This document shows positions 24,663-31,321 of a DNA stretch of 42,498 nucleotides, in pieces; positions within the stretch are counted from its first letter, which is position 1, and each line of letters opens with the position of its first letter. The notes beneath the pieces are model-generated. The model saw only the letters and a program-made list of their open reading frames with translations. It was not told where the DNA came from and ran no database searches. The stretch spans positions 1 to 42,498 of the forward strand of contig CAZJLJ010000027.1 of the NCBI GenBank assembly GCA_964546935.1, given 5' to 3'. The DNA comes from JALYTY01 sp964546935. Its GTDB lineage: Bacteria > Vulcanimicrobiota > Vulcanimicrobiia > Vulcanimicrobiales > Vulcanimicrobiaceae. The position numbers and the translations under genes are program-made.

Positions 24663-25643
24663 CTAATAGGACGGTTGGACTCGCGCTTTGTACCGTTCCG
24701 ACAGCTCTCCCCAATTTACTAGAATGAATCCCTGCTCGCGTAAGAAACGGCGAAACGCCGCACTGCGCACCATGTCGAAGTCCTGTTGACGCCATGCAGC
24801 GCCCCAGTCAGGATGACCGTTCGTTGCGCCACGCATCTCATCGTCGTCGTACGCAAGATGAACGATCATTTCGTAAATCCCGGGTTTGAGCGGCGCCAGC
24901 TGATTCTCGTACCACCGCAACCAATCACGCCTTGAAATACCAGGATCCATCGTTATCACTTTATCCAAAGCCAGCGCGTTCGTAGGCGGCATAACACCCG
25001 CGGGCATTCTGAAGCTGCCGTTCTTGACTAGTGCAATCGGCAAATTGTAGTCGTGACCGAGCTGCTGGTAAATGGCGAATAAGTGCCGAGTCGTGGTTAG
25101 CGCGATCATGTGCGAATCCAGGTGCGAAATGCGTAACCCACGTGCGTGCGCGCGATCGACTTGCGCATGAAGCTCCGTTTGAACCTCATGGAGCTTTACA
25201 TGACTGAAAAGCGATGGATCGTTGTAGAAATAGCCTTCCGAGTCCAGCAGGCTCGAAACGGTGTTCACCGGCGCAATCGGCCCCCAGCGAAAGCTTGGCC
25301 ACTCACTGTCAAGGACCAAGTGTATTCCGAGATCGGCCTGTGGATGCGCTCGCGACCAGGTCACGACCTCTTCAAACCAGGGACACGGCACCATCACGCT
25401 TGCCGAAGTCGCCCAACCGTTTTCTAAAGCCATCGAGATGGCGCGGTTCACCGAGTGCGCCATTCCGAAGTCGTCGGCGTGAATGATTAGCAGCCGCGCT
25501 GCGGCAGGATATCCAAGGCGCTCTTGTAGCGTCGCTGCGTGCTCTGCGCTCGCGAAAAGCGCCGAGGCAAATAGCGCAGTTGCGGTCGCGATTAGTATCG
25601 AGAGGAGGCGCCGCGCGTAAGCACGGCGCCTTTCACGAGTCAT
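24663..25643 (-). CDS. exported YdjC/ChbG-like carbohydrate deacetylase
   Basis: A 326-residue protein. A signal peptide (LLSILIATATALFASALFASA) follows a basic N-terminus. The YdjC-like metal and catalytic motifs are LLIIHADDFGMAHSVN (Asp-Asp pair), ADLGIHLVLDSEWP (His) and ISHLDSHMIAL (two His). The family removes N-acetyl groups from chitooligosaccharides; an exported version suggests action on extracellular sugar. It follows the HExxE lipoprotein gene by 15 bases, so the two are cotranscribed. Confidence 0.9.
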   Translation of the reverse strand: MTRERRRAYARRLLSILIATATALFASALFASAEHAATLQERLGYPAAARLLIIHADDFGMAHSVNRAISMALENGWATSASVMVPCPWFEEVVTWSRAHPQADLGIHLVLDSEWPSFRWGPIAPVNTVSSLLDSEGYFYNDPSLFSHVKLHEVQTELHAQVDRAHARGLRISHLDSHMIALTTTRHLFAIYQQLGHDYNLPIALVKNGSFRMPAGVMPPTNALALDKVITMDPGISRRDWLRWYENQLAPLKPGIYEMIVHLAYDDDEMRGATNGHPDWGAAWRQQDFDMVRSAAFRRFLREQGFILVNWGELSERYKARVQPSY

Positions 25644-25658
25644 CAGGCTGCTGCGTCT

Positions 25659-26705
25659 CTAGATTGTGTTGTCACACGCATGTTTAGTATTTAGATACTC
25701 GGTCTGTATTCGATACAGTCTTCCGCTGAGGTTTGTATCTTCAGGTAGATAAGCGCAGATGTCGCCTATTTCGTCCTGAATACCGACGTTAGCGGCGAAC
25801 CATCCGCTGTTCGGCTCAGGATCGGTTATGGTTTCGAATAGTTCGTGCGATAGAACCGAGTAATTGCTGTCGTTTTGGATACCGTTCGGCGTTGGACCCT
25901 TGGGATTCCCGAGAACCGCGTTTACATCGCAGAAAGTTAAGTCTGCAAACGGTTCAAAAGTAAAGAGTACTTCGCCGATGTCACTGAACGACACAGCTTC
26001 GTGGAATCCGCAGAACGCGGGATTCGGGCTGTTGGCATTAGCGTTGCAAAGTCCCGATGGAATAAGCACACCGCTTCCGCAGTACACAGCACCGGGAGGC
26101 AAGAAAATATTGAAGATGTGGTTGATTCCCGCGCCTTTTGCCGCCGCCGCTGTGTGGACGATGGTCGCAAGATCGTTGTCGCCGATGATTGTTAGCAGTG
26201 GGAAGTTGACGGTCAGATCGCCGGCCCAATCGTAGCGATTTCCAGCGGTCGTGTGGACGTACTGATCCGTGATATGGATCATCTTGCTGTAGCTCAAGTG
26301 TTCTTCGAAAGAGTTGGGCGTTCCGTATGTAGAGGCTTTGCTATCGACAAATGCGTTGTAGACGCGCGCCGTTCTCAGCAGCTTACCGCCGAAATATTGC
26401 AGATCGGCGGGATAGATAACGGAATTCGGGGTTCGCGTAGTCGACGGCGTCTTACCGCCGTTCAACGTCTTAGTTAAATAGAGATGGTACTTCGGGGTGC
26501 CGACGATATTTTTGAGTGCGGCGCTACTAGATGCCGTCGTAGCCGCGACTTGCGCAGCGCCTTGATTCTGCGAAAGCGGCTGCGTGTTGTTGTTGGGAAT
26601 TGCGGATGGCCCGGATGCCCCTCCGCCGCAAGCCGCGAGCGTAACGCTCAGCATAAAAGAACCCACGAGCGTTGCGACAGAACGTCGAAAACTCAGAGAA
26701 CGCAC
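25659..26705 (-). CDS. lipoprotein with HExxE/EXORDIUM-like motif
   Basis: A 348-residue lipoprotein: basic start, hydrophobic core and lipobox LAAC. It begins at GTG 26703-26705 behind an ideal GGAGGAGGT site. A low-complexity Ser/Ala/Asn/Gln linker (residues 27-65) follows. Near residue 280 the sequence SVLSHELFETITDPEPNSG is followed after a Trp-Phe by EIGDICAY. The order HE-x-x-E-x-x-T-D-P ... W ... EI-D-C resembles EXORDIUM/PHI-1-type plant proteins and bacterial relatives and may be a metal site. Four or more cysteines could be paired. Protease activity is unproven. Confidence 0.65.
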   Translation of the reverse strand: MRSLSFRRSVATLVGSFMLSVTLAACGGGASGPSAIPNNNTQPLSQNQGAAQVAATTASSSAALKNIVGTPKYHLYLTKTLNGGKTPSTTRTPNSVIYPADLQYFGGKLLRTARVYNAFVDSKASTYGTPNSFEEHLSYSKMIHITDQYVHTTAGNRYDWAGDLTVNFPLLTIIGDNDLATIVHTAAAAKGAGINHIFNIFLPPGAVYCGSGVLIPSGLCNANANSPNPAFCGFHEAVSFSDIGEVLFTFEPFADLTFCDVNAVLGNPKGPTPNGIQNDSNYSVLSHELFETITDPEPNSGWFAANVGIQDEIGDICAYLPEDTNLSGRLYRIQTEYLNTKHACDNTI

Positions 26706-26719
26706 AAACTACCTCCTCC

Positions 26720-26741
26720 AAAGATGTAGAACGCCATCTTT
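26720..26741 (-). promoter_or_regulatory. hairpin upstream of the lipoprotein ribosome-binding site
   Basis: On the minus strand AAAGATG, loop of eight, CATCTTT (7-bp stem), then directly GGAGGAGGT and GTG. A stem touching the Shine-Dalgarno sequence can protect the mRNA end or modulate translation. Confidence 0.4.
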
Positions 26742-26816
26742 GACTTATGGAGATAGCAGTGATTGGGCCGACTGGTGCAACTCTAGCTAGGAAAGCGCCC
26801 TAGGTACGTCCCCTAT

Positions 26817-26828
26817 CGGCCCGGGCCG
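26817..26828. repeat. 12-bp GC palindrome downstream of the His-rich gene
   Basis: CGGCCCGGGCCG is a perfect palindrome five bases past the stop of the His-rich gene. A second small hairpin, CTAGG/CCTAG, follows at about 26788-26804. They may act together as a transcript end without a U-run. Confidence 0.35.
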
Positions 26829-26832
26829 CGCC

Positions 26833-27186
26833 CTACCGCGCAGCCGCGAGGACACGCCCGTGATCGTCGCAATGCTCGGCATGCGCGTTGTGGAGATGTC
26901 CTTGGACAAGGTAGTCGACGTGATTCCCGTGCGGGACCTTTTCATGTCCGCAATCCGAGCCGTGGCGATGGTTCGCCTCGTGTCCCGCGCACGAATGACC
27001 GCTGGAACACGCGTCCGGATTCGCGGCATTCGACGCGTACGTATGCTCGTCGACATGCCCCTCGTGTTCATGATGAAGGTGCCCGTCGTGAAGATAATCC
27101 GTATGCCCCTCGTGCTGCAGCGCAGTGTGTCCGCAGCCTTCAGTGTGCGTGTGCTCGTGGGTGTCGTGAACTTTGTGCTCGGCCAT
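26833..27186 (-). CDS. histidine-rich metal-binding-type protein
   Basis: A 117-residue protein with 27 His and five Cys. It consists of two copies of a unit: CGH...HEGHTDYLHDGHLHHEH (residues 18-45) and CGH...HGNHVDYLVQGHLHNAHAEHC (residues 80-107), joined by an Asn/Ala/Ser linker with C-x4-H and C-x2-H pairs. This composition fits binding of zinc, nickel, copper or iron in the cytosol; no signal peptide or membrane segment is present. It is 80 bases downstream of the AraC-type regulator on the same strand and near a VIT1-like transporter, consistent with metal handling. Confidence 0.8.
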   Translation of the reverse strand: MAEHKVHDTHEHTHTEGCGHTALQHEGHTDYLHDGHLHHEHEGHVDEHTYASNAANPDACSSGHSCAGHEANHRHGSDCGHEKVPHGNHVDYLVQGHLHNAHAEHCDDHGRVLAAAR

Positions 27187-27266
27187 AAGATCGCTCCGTA
27201 AGGGCGCTGCTAGCTTTATCTTCCCACATGGCGGAACGTTATGCCAACACTCGTTTGCTTAAAGCT

Positions 27267-27668
27267 TTACGAGCCGGAACTTTCGAAGAAATGAACGGCA
27301 CCGCACGTGGGACACGTCTTTACGGTCTCTCCCTGGGACAGGTAGCGCTGTCGCCAACGCGTCGGCGTAAGACCGTTCGCACGCGCAAACTGCCGAACAA
27401 AATAAGCGGCGTTTCCAAATCCTACCGCTTCGCTGACCGCGACGACACTATCCTCGGTTTTCAGAAGTCGCTCTCGCGCAGCGATCAAGCGGCGTTCTAT
27501 GATCCAGGCGTTCACCGGTCTTCCCGTTGCTTTGCGAATGACATGAGTGAGGTGGGCCGGAGAGTAGTGCAGCGCCCTGGCAACGTGCGAAAGACTGATC
27601 CGATCGGCGTAGTGCTCTTCGATGAATTCTCTCACCCGTTGCACCACGGCATTTCTCTGGTTGGGCAT
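27267..27668 (-). CDS. AraC-type DNA-binding protein with C-terminal CxxCxxxH tail
   Basis: A 133-residue protein made almost only of the double helix-turn-helix of AraC/XylS regulators: ISLSHVARALHYSPAHLTHV for the first HTH and VVAVSEAVGFGNAAYFVRQF for the second, plus the GLTPTRWRQR end. No ligand-binding domain. The tail TCPTCGAVHF gives Cys-x2-Cys-x3-His and resembles a zinc ribbon half; it may sense or bind metal. The promoter has TAGCAT six bases before ATG (leaderless). It diverges from the VIT1-like transporter and precedes the His-rich gene. Confidence 0.87.
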   Translation of the reverse strand: MPNQRNAVVQRVREFIEEHYADRISLSHVARALHYSPAHLTHVIRKATGRPVNAWIIERRLIAARERLLKTEDSVVAVSEAVGFGNAAYFVRQFARANGLTPTRWRQRYLSQGETVKTCPTCGAVHFFESSGS

Positions 27669-27680
27669 ACCCCGATGCTA
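27666..27680 (-). promoter_or_regulatory. -10 hexamer of the AraC gene
   Basis: On the minus strand TAGCAT (27680-27675), six bases, then ATG (27668-27666). TANNNT-N6-ATG layout, no separate ribosome-binding site. Confidence 0.5.
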
Positions 27681-27763
27681 GTCTCAGGTCCTCAGTAAAC
27701 TCTGGGAAACGAATAAGAATTTCCACAGGGGCCGGGATGTTTTGATTGCAGAACCGCCAATGC

Positions 27764-28486
27764 ATGGCACGCATTCCGAGAAGCACTCCGCTTCCCAGAC
27801 ATACCGAACAACACTTCAGCGCGTCCGACACCGTTCGCGACATCGTCATCGGGATGTCCGACGGCCTAACGGTTCCGTTTGCGCTGGCAGCCGGGATTTC
27901 GGGAGCGATCTCGGCTTCGCACATCGTCGTCACGGCGGGTGTCGCCGAGCTCGCTGCCGGCGGAATATCGATGGGCCTTGGGGGTTACCTGGCGGCGCAA
28001 ACCGACATCGAACATTATAGAAGCGAGAAGCGTCGCGAAGAGCAAGAAGTTGATGAAATTCCCGGTGAGGAACGCGCTGAAGTCTTAGGAATTCTTCGCG
28101 GTTACGGCCTAGACGACAGCGATGCCCGCCGCATCGGCGCGGCTATCACCGGCGACAAAAAACGCTGGGTCGACTTCATGATGCGCTTCGAATTAGGCCT
28201 CGAGAAACCGGACACACACCGCGCACCGGTGAGCGCGTTGACCATTGGAGGCTCGTACGTGGTCGGCGGAGTGATTCCGTTGCTCCCCTACGTCTTCATC
28301 TCGAATTCCAAGGATGCGCTTTATCTCTCCTCCGCGGTCACACTCTGCGCGTTGTTTGTATTTGGCGCCGTAAAAGGACGCGCAATGGGCGTTTCGTGGA
28401 CGAAGAGCGCCGTACAAACGCTATTAATCGGCGGCGTCGCCGCAGCAGTGGCCTTTTTGCTCGCCCGGCTAGTAACCGGAGCCTAG
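27764..28486 (+). CDS. VIT1/CCC1-family iron/manganese transporter
   Basis: A 240-residue membrane protein from ATG 27764 (a TTG at 27746 is possible but adds only six residues). The VIT1/CCC1 order is clear: VRDIVIGMSDGLTVPFALAAG (TM1), GVAELAAGGISMGLGGYLA (TM2), a cytosolic helical metal-binding segment (EVDEIPGEERAEVLGIL and KRWVDFMMRFELGLEKP with Glu and Met ligands), then three C-terminal helices starting SALTIGGSYVVGG. Members carry Fe2+ or Mn2+ out of the cytosol. Divergent AraC/His-rich genes suggest metal control. The stop overlaps DUF4126 by four bases. Confidence 0.92.
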   Translation: MARIPRSTPLPRHTEQHFSASDTVRDIVIGMSDGLTVPFALAAGISGAISASHIVVTAGVAELAAGGISMGLGGYLAAQTDIEHYRSEKRREEQEVDEIPGEERAEVLGILRGYGLDDSDARRIGAAITGDKKRWVDFMMRFELGLEKPDTHRAPVSALTIGGSYVVGGVIPLLPYVFISNSKDALYLSSAVTLCALFVFGAVKGRAMGVSWTKSAVQTLLIGGVAAAVAFLLARLVTGA

Positions 28487-29049
28487 TGCGCGTGTCGCGT
28501 TCGTCGATAAACCGAGCGTACTAAGCGCGCTAGGAGTAATACCAACACAAGCGCTACCCCGGCGGCGACAAACGGCGCCACGAAGGCTAAGAGCGTTGTG
28601 CCCGCGGCCGCTACGTCTTCCGTCGCGCTAAGAATCGGATTTCCGAACCCAGCGGTCGTTGCCGTGGAACCGAGGCGAATCGAAGAGGTAACCGCGTGTA
28701 TTCCCAGTGCATTGAGTGCGCCGAGCACCATCAAACCGATCAGTACATCTTGGTTTTGCGGATGCGCCACGCCGGCAACAAGAATTGCTGCGGCGGCCGG
28801 CTTCGTCGCCACTTGAACGAAATGCAGCGTGTGGTCCAAAAGCGGAATTTTATCTGCAAGAATTTCCGCAAGCGCGACGGCGATCAGGACGATAGTGACG
28901 GTCGAAGACCCGAGCCAGCCGATCTGCTCCGGCGGATGAATGTAGCCAAGATGGACGGCAAACGAGACGGCAACGAGCGGCACGAGCGCCCGAACTCCCG
29001 CCGACGTGGTGAGAGCGTACGCGAGCGCATACTGAGCAGCTGCATCCAT
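28483..29049 (-). CDS. DUF4126 family membrane protein
   Basis: A 188-residue protein with five or six hydrophobic helices. The DUF4126 pattern is present: SAGVRALVPLVAVSFAVHLGYI near the N-terminus, EILADKIPLLDHTLHFVQVATKP in the middle and NPILSATEDVAAAGTTLLAF later. Function unknown. Starts at ATG 29049 and diverges from the 2TM/beta protein (43-base gap). Confidence 0.85.
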   Translation of the reverse strand: MDAAAQYALAYALTTSAGVRALVPLVAVSFAVHLGYIHPPEQIGWLGSSTVTIVLIAVALAEILADKIPLLDHTLHFVQVATKPAAAAILVAGVAHPQNQDVLIGLMVLGALNALGIHAVTSSIRLGSTATTAGFGNPILSATEDVAAAGTTLLAFVAPFVAAGVALVLVLLLARLVRSVYRRTRHAH

Positions 29050-29092
29050 ACTTTGCAGTACTAGTAAAGCACGCCGCCGTTACAGCTGCATC

Positions 29093-29737
29093 ATGGGGGC
29101 TCGCCTGCTTAACGAGGGCGATTCTGCATCAACGCTAAACCCACGGGCCATGGAGCAATACTCGATCGACGGTCAAGGCCGCGGCGGAGTATATATCGCG
29201 CTGGCTATTGTCGCTGTCGGGTTTTCGTATGTAGTCACGCACCTTGAACGCATGCTCCCGTTCCAATTGCCGTGGTGGCTGGTCGTACCATCGTTCGCCG
29301 TTTGGTTCGGTTTGGTGAACGTTACCTTCGATCGATGGCTGTGGCGTTTAGGGATCGGCGGCTTCCGGTTCAGCCCCGTCCCGGATTTTTCGGGTCATTG
29401 GCGTGGGACCATCATTGCGGTCTCCGCGTCGTATGAACAGCATGAATTGCCGGTTGACGTGGTCATTCGTCAAACGTGGTCCGCAATGGAGGTGCGCGGA
29501 AGAACGCAACACGGCGTAACGCGTTCGAAGCTGGTCGGCATTCGCGTAGAAGACGCGGAACTGCGCTATGAATACGAAACGCAGCCCGACATCTTCGATC
29601 CGGCAGCGAAGCACCACACGGGCTTCTGCGTTTTAGAGATGCTCGATCGCGATTTGCTGGAAGGCTTTTACTACACGCTCGACGGGACGTCGGCGAAGGG
29701 CGGAATCAAGCTCGAGCGCGAGCATGCTGCGCAATAG
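29093..29737 (+). CDS. Cap15-like two-TM/beta-barrel (S-2TMbeta) protein without a cyclase partner
   Basis: A 214-residue protein. Two transmembrane helices (residues 33-51 and 59-79) precede a beta-rich domain (95-210) with the order FSGHWRGTI, VVIRQTWSAMEVRGRT, SKLVGIRVEDAELRYEYE, HHTGFCVLEM and LEGFYYTLDG...GGIKLERE. This is the pattern of the SMODS-associating 2TM beta-strand-rich domain, the effector called Cap15 in CBASS antiphage operons, in which a cyclic nucleotide triggers membrane disruption. No CD-NTase, E1/E2 or peptidase gene is nearby: neighbours are DUF4126 and homocysteine methyltransferase. The alternative ATG at 29150 would keep both helices. Its end overlaps the convergent gene by 32 bases. 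Confidence 0.7.
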   Translation: MGARLLNEGDSASTLNPRAMEQYSIDGQGRGGVYIALAIVAVGFSYVVTHLERMLPFQLPWWLVVPSFAVWFGLVNVTFDRWLWRLGIGGFRFSPVPDFSGHWRGTIIAVSASYEQHELPVDVVIRQTWSAMEVRGRTQHGVTRSKLVGIRVEDAELRYEYETQPDIFDPAAKHHTGFCVLEMLDRDLLEGFYYTLDGTSAKGGIKLEREHAAQ

Positions 29738-30614
29738 CAGCAAGATACGCGGCGTCGGTTCCACAGCATCCTCCTAGAACGTGCAGACCGAACCGGCCGG
29801 CACACGCCCAAAGATCTTCCGCAAATCGATCAGAAGACGTACGCTCCAAACGATTCGAACGATCCAGTTCTTCCAGTGAAAGCGGCGATCCATTTGCTTT
29901 GAGGCCGATAACGCGATGCGCTTTCGCGGGTGACGTACGAAAAAGCGCTTCTAATGCCGTTTCCGCTTTCGTGGGATAAATACAGCCAAGCATGTAGTGC
30001 CACGGCCGCGATGATGGATCGTCGTCTAACGTTTCAATAGCGGCTGCAAGCGGCGTTCCGTCGATCATCGTTCCGTCGGAGTGCAACATCGGCGCGACGG
30101 CAAACGGCGTCTTCGTTTCACCCATGGCCCGCGCAACGCCATGGAGTTCAGCGATCTCCGGAAACGTCGGAGCGTACAAAAGATCGACACCGGCATCCGC
30201 AAGAACCGCAACCTGTTCGCGATGATATTCCACGGCATCTTCGAGTGAGAGCCCTTTGCCCGCGGCGTATCCATCGCTCGATGGGCCTACCTCGCCCGCA
30301 ATGGCGACCGGTACTTTCGCCGCTGAGACGATTTCGCGGAGAAACTGCACGGCTTCACGATTTATGCGCTCCACGTTCTCGATCCAGTGCCCGCTCGCGC
30401 GCCACGTTGGTGTTCCGATTTGAATCGGCAACCCGTACCGTTGGGCGACATCTACGTAACTGCGGTAAATCTTTGTGAGGATCGCGCGCCCGTCTCCATC
30501 GTTCAATAATTCGCACGCAGCGAAGTTGCGGAGCGGGCGCCCGTACTCATAAACGATCGTCGTTTCCAGGCCTGCATCGGTCAAAACCAACGGCGCGTCG
30601 TAGAATCCGCCCAT
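29706..30614 (-). CDS. homocysteine S-methyltransferase family protein
   Basis: A 302-residue barrel enzyme of the homocysteine S-methyltransferase (MmuM/BHMT) family, which transfers a methyl group to homocysteine to give methionine. Family marks: LTDAGLETTIVYEYG at the start, QIGTPTWRAS, VGPSSDGYA, and the zinc cysteines in MLGCIYPTK and LGGCCGTDAAYL near the end. Methyl donor unknown. Ends 32 bases inside the convergent gene, so the last ten residues are coded on both strands. Upstream is the PsiE-like gene, 15 bases away (operon). Confidence 0.9.
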   Translation of the reverse strand: MGGFYDAPLVLTDAGLETTIVYEYGRPLRNFAACELLNDGDGRAILTKIYRSYVDVAQRYGLPIQIGTPTWRASGHWIENVERINREAVQFLREIVSAAKVPVAIAGEVGPSSDGYAAGKGLSLEDAVEYHREQVAVLADAGVDLLYAPTFPEIAELHGVARAMGETKTPFAVAPMLHSDGTMIDGTPLAAAIETLDDDPSSRPWHYMLGCIYPTKAETALEALFRTSPAKAHRVIGLKANGSPLSLEELDRSNRLERTSSDRFAEDLWACAGRFGLHVLGGCCGTDAAYLAAIAQHARARA

Positions 30615-30629
30615 GCCGCCATCTTCGCG

Positions 30630-31181
30630 TTATTCGGACATTTGACTGCTGCCGCCGCGACGCTGAAGCAAACACATGGCAGCCACAAATGCAATGGCAA
30701 CAAGCGTCAACACGGCCAGATCGACCGTGCTTCCCGATAGGATCGATTTTCCCGCGCTAGGGTTGCTCTGGACTTCCTGTACCGTGATCACGAGAATGCG
30801 TCGAATAACCGCAATGAGCCCCACGATAAGGAATGGTTGCGGACTTAACACCGCGCCCCGCAATGAGAGCGTGACGGTGTAAATAATCTCCGCCAGCATG
30901 AGAATTAACAGTATTAGGTCGAGAAACTGCGCCGTTAAAGCGATCGAAAGCGCACTTGGGCTAACGATCAGCTGATAAACAAGCAACAACGATCGGAACG
31001 CGAGCGTCAAGGCAACTGCGGCAAGCAAGAGTCCCACGATTCCGAACGTCATGCGTTCCGCGAACCGAAGCGTTCCGTTTATAAGCTGCAGCGCGAGCGG
31101 ATTTCCGCCGTGCGAATCGATCAGCACCGTTCCGTCCGATTCCAGTTTGAGACCGTTGTGGATTTCAGCGTCTCTAGCCAT
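30630..31181 (-). CDS. PsiE-like membrane protein (copy 2)
   Basis: A 183-residue protein from ATG 31181 (a longer frame reaches 31280). The first 45 residues are polar. Four membrane helices follow (about 55-175). LIVSPSALSIALTAQFLDLIL, LAEIIYTVTLSLRG and FLIVGLIAVIRRILVITVQ match the PsiE pattern in copy 1. ATG 31181 is chosen because TATACT lies exactly six bases before it. Function unknown. Confidence 0.78.
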   Translation of the reverse strand: MARDAEIHNGLKLESDGTVLIDSHGGNPLALQLINGTLRFAERMTFGIVGLLLAAVALTLAFRSLLLVYQLIVSPSALSIALTAQFLDLILLILMLAEIIYTVTLSLRGAVLSPQPFLIVGLIAVIRRILVITVQEVQSNPSAGKSILSGSTVDLAVLTLVAIAFVAAMCLLQRRGGSSQMSE

Positions 31182-31193
31182 TTGCGCAGTATA
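31179..31193 (-). promoter_or_regulatory. -10 hexamer of the second PsiE-like gene
   Basis: On the minus strand TATACT (31193-31188), six bases, ATG. A near-consensus -10 with leaderless spacing. It fixes the start at 31181. Confidence 0.55.
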
Positions 31194-31321
31194 CGGATGC
31201 ATGCTGGTAAGCGCATTAGTCAAAAGTTGGAGAGAATGCAGCTTTCTTTGTGCGTCGGGACAGCCGAGCGCGGAGGGCACGATTACCCGCTTACCGGAGG
31301 GAAACCGCTTAGGCGCGAAAA

